Source: Micractinium sp. NFX-FRZ
Taxonomy: Eukaryota; Chlorophyta; Trebouxiophyceae; Chlorellales; Chlorellaceae
Length of the DNA stretch: 64,000 nt
Direction of reading: 5' to 3'
NCBI GenBank assembly: GCA_029339195.1
Contig: JAPTJF010000006.1
Coordinates: 62,001-126,000 of the forward strand
The position numbers were made by a program, and so were the translations under genes. The first letter of the stretch is position 1. The number at the start of each line of letters is the position of its first letter. The notes under the pieces are model-generated. The model did not search any database. It had not been told where the DNA came from and worked only from the letters and a program-made list of their open reading frames with translations. This document shows, piece by piece, positions 52,814-62,600 of the stretch.

Positions 52814-55800
52814 TCAGCTGTGCTGCTGCTCCCCCGTCACCCCCGCTGCCTCCGGCTGCACCGCCCCCGGCGCCGCTTCCGCTGCTGCCTGAGCGTGAGG
52901 CAACAGGGGCAGCAGGGGCCACTGCTCGGACGCAAAGGTATCCACTCCGTGAATCTTCACACATGAGGGGTAGACCTCCACCTGTACCCAGCAAGAGGGG
53001 AGGCCGGAGCATGAGCAGTCAGCAGGGCGGCCCCGTGCGGAACTGACAGATCTTTCTGACTGCTTCTCATCCACCTTCCCCTGGCCAAGCTGGGCCAGCA
53101 CCAGTAGCAGCAGCAGCTTCAAGCTGCAGTCCCCACGCCGCAGCCAGGCAGCGGCCAGCTGCGCCACATGGCAAGGACAGTGGGGGACGCAGGTGGGGCA
53201 CAGCAGGTGAAGACTTTGTGATGCAGGGCCCCCAGGCATGCACGCATACCATGCCGTAGCATTCCTGCCCTGGCGGGGTCTCCAGTACCGCCTTGCACAC
53301 GCGGTGGCGGATGCCAGAGGAGTCGGTGGCGAAGCCATCTTGGTGGGCGTGCCCTGCCAGGGTGGCAACCACAGTACCAGGGTACTGCTGCAGTACCTGC
53401 AAGCGGTTTAGTGAGAGGGCAGCAAAGCCATCCATGTGGGCGTGCCCTGCCAGGGTGGCAACTACAGGGTGCCAGGGTACTGCTGCAGCTGCATAATGCT
53501 GCAGTACCTGCACAATCTCACAGGCAATGTGCGGCCACTCCTGTGCACAACCGAGCACCCACCTGCAGCACTTGGTCGTAGTTCCACATGAGGCAGGCGG
53601 GGGCACAGGTGTCTGGGTGGAAGCACAGGTGGCAGGCAGCAATCACGCGCTCCCCTGCAGCCGCCGCCTCCTCCACCTGCGCCTGCAGCCAGGCAAGCTG
53701 CGCCGAAGACAGGCCGCCGCCAAACTTGACAAACCTGTGGCGGGCAGGGTGGGCCCAAGGTGGAGTTGAATTGCTCAGGGTGCACGTGAGGGTGGAGCAG
53801 GGCAGGCAGGGGGCAGGCGGGATGGCTGGGAGGGCAGGCGGGGCAGGCAGCAGGCAGGCGGGCAAGGCAAGCAGGCAGGGCATGCAGGCAGGGCATGCAG
53901 GCATGCAGGGCAAGCGAGGCTGCTACATGCTGTGCAAACAGGGCGGCAAGCAGAACATGAGCCGTCATCAACAATGTTCAGGTTAACTAACCCTTCCCCC
54001 ACCCCACCCACCCAGCCAGCCACCCAGACACGCACGCACCCTCCACCGCCCTCTGCCTCTGCTCCCGCCCACCTGCGTGCCACCCCCACCAGCCCAGCCG
54101 CGCTGTTCTTCTCCTCGTTGGGGTTGTTGCTCTCCAGCAGCTGCCGCGCCTGCTCGTGCAGCGGGTGGCCTGCATGCAGAGCACATGCATGCATGCTGCT
54201 ATAGTGGGGAGGAGGCTGCGACCATGAAGTCAGGCTGTTGCCCTCGGGCATGCTAGTGTGGCCTGTGCCGGGGCGCACACAACAGGGGCGGCCCAGCCAG
54301 CGGCTGCTGAGCGCTTCCCTGGGGGCACGCAGGAGGCGGGCGGGCACGGCAGGGTGCAGCATGCATCAGCAGGGCATGGAACAGAAGGCATGCATCAGCA
54401 GGTTCACGGACCAGGCGGCATGCATGCATCAGCTGCAGGGCAACAGCTGCAGGGCAAGGAGCTGCGGGCCACAATGTGGCCCGAGCGCCCGACAAACCAA
54501 GACACAGCGGCAATCAACAGGTAGGTCAATAGCGCACCGGCCGGCCAGCCCAGGATGCTGACGTCATAGCCATCGAGCATAAGGAAGCGCCAGCCTGGCG
54601 CTGGCTTGAAGGCGTAGTAGGAGTGGGGCACGACGCCCTGCTGGAAGCTGCGGGCGGGGCAAGGGGGGATGAGGACGATTGGGTACGTGAAGTGGCCAGG
54701 GAGAAGGGTAGCTGGCACAGCACCCACAGGGTGTACCGTGTCATGACAAGCGGCGCAGCATCTGCTGGCGAGCAACATATCACAGCAGCACAGCGGCACG
54801 GCAGCAAAGCAGCACGGCAGCACACCTGCTAATCTTCAGCCGCCGGTTCAGCTCCTCGCGCGTGTGGTTGTACAAGCAATGGTTGCCTGCGGGTGGGGAG
54901 CAGGCACAGTGTCGTGCAACGCATGTCAGGGAACGCATGCTTGCCGGGGCCGCCTCAGCTGCGAGCGGGGGGTGCTTTAAGACATTGAGTGTCGTCTATT
55001 GGGTAGGTGGGGGAACTCCACCCAACGGCTTCGAGTGAGGTCCTGCCGGCAGGCGGAAGCAGTACAGCACCTCAGTAATTCACCCACCCTCGACCCTTCG
55101 GGTGCAGCATCGGCTGTCTTGACACCTGGAACCAGGGCCTCACCCCGCCGGCGCCGCATGTGGCGCTGCAGGCGGGCGAAGCGGTGCAGCACCTCCCTCA
55201 CAGCTGCTTCTCACTGCTCTCACGTGTGCAGCACGGATGGGGCAACCACAGCACGCGTAGCGCTCACCCAGCAGGTGCAGCGTGGGTCGCTCCAGGCGGT
55301 CAAAGTGGTGCAGCACCTCCCTGAGAGCCTTCTCTGACCGGCTGACCCCAGAGGTCTCGCAGTCCGGCAGCAGGGAGTTGTGGTAGTCGACTGCAGTCAG
55401 GATGGGAGGGCGGGGGCGAGTGTGGGAAGGAGAGGGGCACCGGGTTAGAGAGGAAGGAAGGAGCATGCAGCGGGCGAGCAAGGTAGGGGCAAGCGGAGGC
55501 ACGATGCAAATGCCATTGGCACCCAGAGGAGAGCAGGCTTTGCAGGGCAGGCGGCAGGCCAAGCAGGCAGGCAGGCAGGGTGGCAGGGGGAAGCCGGGCA
55601 CGCACTGATGTCGCCTAGGTGGATGCAGAAGGCCACGTCAGCCGCCCGCATGGCGTCCACCTGCGGCCAGCAGGGCAGCGGGGCCGGGAGCACACCCATG
55701 AGGCCGGAAGAGCAGGCAGCGGAGGGTGGCTCTACAGCACACAGTGCAGCACACAGAGTCCAGCGCACAGGGTTGCAGCCACGCCATGTGGAGACGTGGG

Positions 55801-56269
55801 AACCTGTGCAAGCAGGCAGGCCTGTTGGGCAGGCGAACAGAAGGCGCAACAGGCGGGTGCACGTGGCGGCCGACAGGCAACAGGGCCCCGACCTTCCCTG
55901 TCCAGCTCACCGCTCTGTCCAGCTGCTGCAGCGCGTAGCGGTAATAGCGTGGCGTGCCGTGAAAGCTGGCCCCATCCTCCTTGTCAGCATACTGCAGACA
56001 GTCAATCCCACACATTAAGCATTTGCGGCAGCACCAAGCAGTGGCGGTTGGGCGCAGGGGTGCGCACAACAGCGGGGAGTTCAGGGCGGAGGTGCGCCAG
56101 CAGAGGCATGCCACAGGCTGCCAGCCAGACACACAAGCAGCAGCACCAACGCGCCCATCAACCATACCTGCACATCGCTGAGCAGCCCAAACTTGAAGAG
56201 CGGCGCCTCTCTGCCGGCGCCCGCCGCCTGCTTCAGCGCCGCCGCCGCTGGCAGCTGGGCCACAGTCAT
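52814..56269 (-). CDS. ADPRM-like Mn-dependent ADP-ribose/CDP-alcohol diphosphatase
   Basis: Exons 56269-56168, 55991-55911, 55660-55606, 55390-55268, 54886-54826, 54647-54538, 54169-54073, 53734-53563, 53396-53250 and 52981-52814 give 371 residues. The metallophosphoesterase metal ligands appear in order: GLLSDVQYAD (residues 28-37), HLGDIIDYHN (GD near 77), GNHCLYN (121-127), ACHLCFHPD (His245, His249) and AGHAH (281-285). The SDVQYAD and GNHxxYN variants are those of the ADPRM subfamily, which hydrolyses ADP-ribose, CDP-choline and similar diphosphates with Mn2+. There is no signal peptide, so the protein is probably cytosolic. The C-terminal 30 residues are an Ala/Pro-rich extension. All ten junctions keep phase with GT-AG introns. 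Two introns hold copies of neighbouring exon edges. Confidence 0.87.
53432..53508 (-). repeat. Echo of the ADPRM exon 9 acceptor edge
   Basis: A diverged copy of about 70 bases of the exon starting at 53396 (codons for VLQQYPGTVVATLAGHAHQD), just upstream of it on the minus strand. A short insertion follows the first codons; the copied VVATLAGHAHMDGFAA region remains open. Confidence 0.85.
55042..55085 (-). repeat. Distal echo of ADPRM exon 4
   Basis: A strongly worn copy of the exon 4 segment around gaggtgctgcacc, farther into the intron than the next copy. Confidence 0.6.
55144..55215 (-). repeat. Proximal echo of ADPRM exon 4 donor edge
   Basis: The minus strand reads a copy of the last 60 bases of exon 4: REVLHHFDRLER becomes REVLHRFARLQR, again followed by a GTGAGG donor. 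Confidence 0.85.
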
Positions 56270-56694
56270 TCTGCTGCGGCTGCCTCGCCGCTGTGGTGCT
56301 GCCCTGGCGGAGCTCTGGAACTGCTGGCCGACTGCCTGACGGGCGCAGCGGCGCATACAGAGGGAGGCCAGGGAGGCCGAGGAGGTCCGGCAGCAGGTGG
56401 TGCCGCTAGGTGCGCGGGATCTGGAGCGGCAGTTCAATGGTTCAATTGGCACCAGGCCGGGATTGCATCCAAGTCGACAATCAGAGAGCACGACTCTTGA
56501 CCATTCTGACGTGTGCGCGCCTGGTTTTGCAGCATTCGTTTCCGGGCCTGTAATCAGCGCAGGCGACTCTGCACAGCACCCTGTATTGATCATGTACTCG
56601 GGGACCGGTTAGGGCAGGGGGCAGGGGAACTGAACAAGCGACAAAAGCGATCAGACTTGCTGCCGCAGCTGCCGGCCTGCTGGACTGCGGCGGC
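56270..56694. promoter_or_regulatory. Shared divergent promoter, ADPRM / large gene
   Basis: 425 bp between head-to-head start codons. No TATA box is evident. Confidence 0.45.
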
Positions 56695-59600
56695 ATGCTG
56701 CTGGGCCGGCAGGGATCCGAGGCGCAGGTGGGACTGTGCTAGGGGTCTGCAGGTCGCTGGCGGGCCCGTTGACAGAGCGGCGGCAAAGCCGCCGCCACCG
56801 CTGCCAACCCACTGCCGGCGCTGCTTGCACACGCACATGCGCTGTCTGCATGCACGTCAAACATCTCCTGCCTGCTGGACCGCCCTCCATGCCTCTTCTC
56901 AGGGTGCCGCCCCTGGCTGGGCCCTCGCCGACGACATCTTTCAGCAGCGATACCAGGCGGGCACGAGCCACACAGAGGGGCAATGGCAGCCGCTGCCGCA
57001 GCTGTCGCTCCAACTGGACTCAACAGCAGCACCCAGCTGCGCGACTGGGCAGCAACAACAGCAGCAGCAGCGCGGCGGTGGCAGCGCCGGCGCAGCCGGC
57101 GTGCCGCCGCGGCCTGCCAGCTCAGCAGCAGCGGCGCCTCCTCAGCAGGAGCCCTGGCTGCTGGCAGCGGGTGCATATGCTGCCGAGGCCTCTGGTGGCT
57201 GGGCGGCGGCGGGCAAGCCCTCTCGGGCACGCATGCTGTTTCAGTACAAGCCGTACAGCCAGCAGGAGCCGCTAGCCCTGGGGGATGCTGAGGTGGCAGC
57301 GGTGGTGGAGGCGGTGTTTGGGCGCCTGGGCTCAGCGGGACCCTCGGCATTCCAGGCAAGTGGGGTTGTGGGTGGGGGTGGGTGGGTGGGTGGGTGCAGG
57401 TGGAGTGTGCGTGTTGATTGTCATGTATGTGTGTGTATGTGTATAGGTGGACTGTGCGTTGGTTGTCATGTGTGTGTGTGTGTTTGGTATGTGTGTGTCA
57501 CAGCTCATGCGCACGGTGTGGACGCTCCCTCCGCCTCCGCTAATGCTGGCACGGGTCGCTGTCCATGTCCCGCGCCTGCTGCTGCTGCTGTGCGCGCCCA
57601 CCGTCGCCCGCCCCTCTCTCTCACTGCCACCCCTGCTTCCCCACCCTGCCTTGCTGCTGCAGGATCTGTCGGCTTCGCTGTGGGACTCTGTGTCAGCCGG
57701 CGCCCTGTTTGGCCTCTCCTCCGCTGCCACGACGGGAGAGGTGGCGGCAGTGATCCTCATCAAGCTCGTCATGGACCTGTATGTGTCGGCAGGCCCCCGG
57801 GCCGCCTTCCCCCTCACCCTGATGCTCCTCCAGGTGTGCCATGCCGACCAGCATTGCAGCAATGTGGCACGTTTCCACTTCCACTAGAACTGCATCAAGC
57901 ACTGCAGCAACAGCAGTGCGCAGCAGGACAGCACATGCCGTTGACTCTGTTGCGGCCTGCGTGCGGCTGTCATGCATTCATCCTGTCTTCCCTCGTGCCC
58001 CTCCCGACCCCTGTCGGCCGCCGCCTGCAGAAGCCGCTCCTGGGCGGGGACGCCTCGGAGCAGCGCCGTCTCCTTTGCCCTCACACCATCCAACAACTCA
58101 ATCTGCCTCTCCCAACAGCATCCCCTCTTGCCTCGTGCCCCTCCCGACCTGTGTCACCCCCACTTAAACCCCCCGCCTGCAGAAGCCACTGCTGAGCGGG
58201 GACCCGGGGGTGCAGTGCCGCGTGTTTGACGTGCTGTACAACCTGTCGGTGCATGGAGAGCTGCTGTACGACTCGGCGGCAGAGGCGACGCCGGCAGATG
58301 CGGCGGCGCTGGCGGATGCAGGTGGGTTGGATTGCGAGTGTTGTTTTTATGGCTTGGGACCGTGCAGGTGTGGAGGGCTGGGATTTGAGGCAGCATCGGA
58401 GGCGCTGCCAGCGGATGCAGGCTGGTTGGGCCACGTGTGTTGCGTATGGCTTGTGACCGTGTAGGTGTAGAGGGCTGTGGTGTGACGCTGCGATTGGAGG
58501 CGCTGCTGCCTGATGCCGCCGGCGCTGCTGGCGGATGCAGGCACTGGGGCAGGGCTGTGGAGGTCGTGGGCGTTTGGTGGTGCAGCGGGAGGGCGCCGGA
58601 GGGCGCGGGAGGGCAGCAGGATGTGCACAACACAATCAGGGGGCTCCACACGTGCCTTGCAAACTCTCCCCTCCTCTGCCTTCCTAAACCTATGACCTCC
58701 CGCCCCCCTGGCGCAGTGGCTGAGCTGGACTTTGGGGATACGGGCACCACAGCCAACTGGAAAGCGACGGTGACGTCTGCCTTCCGCACCACCCTGGCAG
58801 CCACAATGAGGAGCCACGGCCTGAACCCTCGGGGGTCTCTGGACGGCGGCGGCGGCGCTGGCAGCGGCCACGCGCCCATGCGCAGCTCGCTCGACGGCCG
58901 CGTGCTGCGGGGGTCGGTTGATGGCGGGATGGGGCGGGGCGGCACGCGCCCGGGCGCCAGCAGCGGCGCCGCCGCCGCCGAGTGGCCGCCGCTGCTGGGG
59001 CAGCGTCCCATGTCGCGCTGCGTGCGCGCCGAGCGCTTCCAGCAGTGGCTGCGCCTCTTGCTCCTGCAGCTCATGTCTGGCCTGGCAGCGGCCTCGGCGG
59101 GCGGGGCGGGCGCCGGCGCGGCCCCCGAGGCCCCCTGGGTCGCCGCCCTGTCCTGCCTGCTGCACCTCAGCACGCACAGCGGGCGCGTGGTGCGGGCCTA
59201 TATCGAGGAGCTGCCCCTCTCTGTGGTGTCGGCCCTGCTGGAGCAGGCACGGCGGCACTGCTGGAGCGAGCAGCTGCACGCCTGGCTGATCAGCCTGGCT
59301 GCCAACCTGCTGTATGTGCATGCCGACCCGGAGGAGGGAGGGGTGCAGCGGTCTGTCAAGGCGGTGTCGCTGCGCAGCGACGGCGCGGGCAGCACAGCAG
59401 GTGGGGCGCGGGCTCAGCGGGGTGGGCTGGGCCGGGGAGGCGGCTGGGAGGGGCCGTGCAGCGCATGCACCTGCGTGCACGCCATGCAGCAGCACATGCA
59501 GGCCCTGCAACTTCCCTTTGCTCCCGCTCCCACGCCCTCTGCCTGCCTCTCCTGCACTGCCCATCATTCCTCTCCTGCCGTGTGCAGGCGGTGCGCGTGT

Positions 59601-62600
59601 TACCCAGGGGGCGGCGGCCTCGCCACACTGGTACCTGCCTCTGTTCTTATCCCTGCACTGCCGACGTGCAAGCTGCCACTAGTGCCTCCCTCTTCCCTTA
59701 TGCAGGCAGCATGCACCGCGCGCCGTACCCAGGGAGCGGCAGCCACGAGCTGTCCTGGTGGGCAGGCTCCCAGTTGGATCTGGAGCGGCTGGCGGCCTTT
59801 GGGGGCATGCGACACGTAAGCCTAGGGGTTTGGGCGTTCGTTCGAATGGTTGCATGTGTACAGTTGTTTGCCGTCATGTACGCAAATGCGTGTACCATGC
59901 AACTTCCAGCACGGTGTGGACAGATGTGCAGGTGGCAAAGCATCAGAAAGGGCTGCCCCGTTTTGGGCATGCACGGAGTACGGCGTGGGGTCGAGGGTAT
60001 GTCTGCAAGAATAGCAAGTGTGGTATAAGGGCAACGGAGCGGCTGGCGGCTGCTGACGGCAGGCGGCACGTATTGAACTTTTCTAGGAACCCGCATTCAT
60101 GGTCGCCGGTCACTCCTCTCCCCTCCCTGTGCCGCACGCAGGTGCTGCACTGCTACCGTGAGGCCCCCACCGTTGCTGCCCGCCGTAACATGTTTGCCGT
60201 CATTTATGACTATGTCACGTCTGGGCAGGTGAGATAGAATGTAATCCTATGGATGTGACGCTCACGGGTTGGTGTCAGGTCAGCAAGACATCTGATATTG
60301 CCGCTGTGCTGTGCTGTGCTGTGGTCATGTCACGTCCGGGCATGTCACATCCGGGCATGTCACATCCGGGCAGGTGGAAGGGCACAGGCAGGTCAGTTGG
60401 CAAGCTGAAGGCTGCCTCAGCCCCGCCTGTTCCTGCCTGTGGCGATGCCACGCCAGACAGCCAGGATGTAAACCTTGTGGCTCACCCTCCCTAAACCTTG
60501 TCAACCCCCATGGCTGTACTGTGTGGCTCGCCTTGTGTGCGCCAACCTTCCCTTGCTTAGCCCTGCCCGCCTCCCATTCACACTCCCCTGCCCTGCCCCC
60601 CACCCCGCTTGGCTTGCCTTCCTGCCACTTACAGAGACCGGCGAGCCGGGACGCATGGGCCCCGGTGCTCATGCACCCGGCACACAGCTCAGAGACGCTG
60701 GCGCTCGGCGCCGCTCTGCTGCGCATGGGGGCGGCGGAGGCGGTGCACCCTCTGTTCCTGGCGGGCGTGTCTGCCACCTGGCAGCACCTGGCGGACGCGG
60801 TCAGTGTGCAGGTGGGTGTGCAGGGTGTGTGGATGTGTGGGTGGGGTATTTGCGAGGTGTGTGGGTAAGAGCAGGGGTCAGCTTGTGGTGGGGCAGGCTG
60901 CGAGGAGGGGATCCAGCGGTGGAGTGCCATAAAGACTGGAGGGGATTGAGGTGGGGTCGAGAGCTTTGCTGGGGTCACAGGCAGGGGAGTGCCGCCTCCC
61001 TGCCTCGTTCGCCTGCCTGCCTGCCTGCCTGCCCGCCTCGCCACCTACTTCACCCATCCTCGATGCCTGCCAGCCACCCTTGCTCTGCCACATGCCTGCG
61101 AAACATGTGCTTATCCTCACCACCCCCGTCTGCAACCCGTCTGTCCCTTGTCCCAGATGGCGGCGCTCCAGGCGGCCAATCCGGGCCGGGTGGTGTCGGT
61201 GCCCGCTGCCATGGTGGCCGAGTGCATGGAATGCCTGGAGGAGATGGCCAGCAGCGACATGCAGGCAAGCAGAGGGAGCAGAGTTGTCCTTGATCTGTGT
61301 AAGGTCAGCTTGCCTCTTCTGGGTGTTGCACGCCTGCAGTCCTGGGAGCAGGGGCAAGGGAAAAGGGACGGCCACGGTGGCCGAGTGCATGGAGTGCCTG
61401 GAGGAGATGGCCAGCAGCGACATGCAGGCAAAGTGGGAGGGCGGGCCCGATTTCCATGTGAGGGTGGCCAAGCGGGCAGGCGCACAGAGCGCAGGCAGGG
61501 TGCAGGCAGGGTCCAGCGCCCAGGAGGTTTCAACTGTTCTTCTTCCTGCCCGGCGCCTGGCACGCTGGCCTGTGCATCTGTACCCCTTGTGCCCGCACCT
61601 GCTGCAGTACATCTCAAGAGGCAGCCAAGCGGGCTATTGAGCCGTGGGCCTGCTGCCGCACTGTGCTGCCCCAAACCGCGCAGGTCCCCTCCGCCCTGCA
61701 AGAGGCGGTGAAGCTCACTTTAGAGGCAGTGTCGGCGCCAGAAGCGGCGCCCAGCTCCCTGGCAGGGGCAGACGCCCGCGCCGTGTGGGGCTGCCTGGCC
61801 GACTGCATGCGTGATGGCAGCGAGCTGGGCAGCCGCGCAGGGCGGGGCTGGCTGCTGCAGCTGCTGGTGGCGGCGGCAGAGCATGAGCTCGCTCGCAGCG
61901 GCGCCAGCGGCGGCGGCGGCGGCGGCAGCGGCGAGCAGCAGGAGGCGACAGGGGGCGCGCCCGCCCCGGCGCTGGCGCTGCTGCCAGACGTGCTGTCCAG
62001 CGGGGGTGGCCAGCTGGATGGGCGGCAGCGGGGGATGGCTGGGCAGGATGGGCTTCGAGAGCTGCTGATGCGGGCACTGGCCACCACCCCCGACCACCGG
62101 GCAGCCGACTGCTTCATATCAGCGGTGGGATCCCTGCTGGTGCACATCCGCCTGCGCTGCGCCGCCGCCGACTGGGAGCACGAGGACGGCGGCGGATGGG
62201 CAGCCAACGGGGGCGGCCCCACGCCAGGCCCGCCGAATGGCGAGCTGCGCACGCCGCTGCCGCCCTCCGCCTCCGCCTCCCGCCTCTCCGCCTCTGGCTA
62301 CACCACCGGCGGCGGTTCAGCCTCCCTGTCGCCCTCCCCGCACGCGCACACCCGGAGGCTCTCCCAGATGGGGCCAGCAGAGCGCTCGACAGACAGCCTG
62401 CCAGATGCAGAGACCTCGGCAGTCAGGGTGGTCCCCACGGAGAGCGTGACCAGCGGTGCCCACAGCTCTCCCTGCGACGGGCAGGGCGGGATCTGGCGGG
62501 TGAGGCGCGGGGCGGGGCGTGCCTGGGGGTGGTTCAGGTTGCAGGCTTTACTGCTGGGCTGCGGGCTTCCCTCAACTGTGTGGTATGTGACACTGGACAC

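Noticed and set aside
60326..60372. CRISPR-like short repeats
   Set aside because: Three contiguous 15-bp units without spacers in a eukaryotic intron; derived from an exon junction, not a CRISPR array.
61157..61431. Treating the 61371-61431 copy as a coding exon of the large gene
   Set aside because: From its upstream ctgcag the copied frame is off phase relative to the preceding exon, and the next exon joins perfectly to the first copy.
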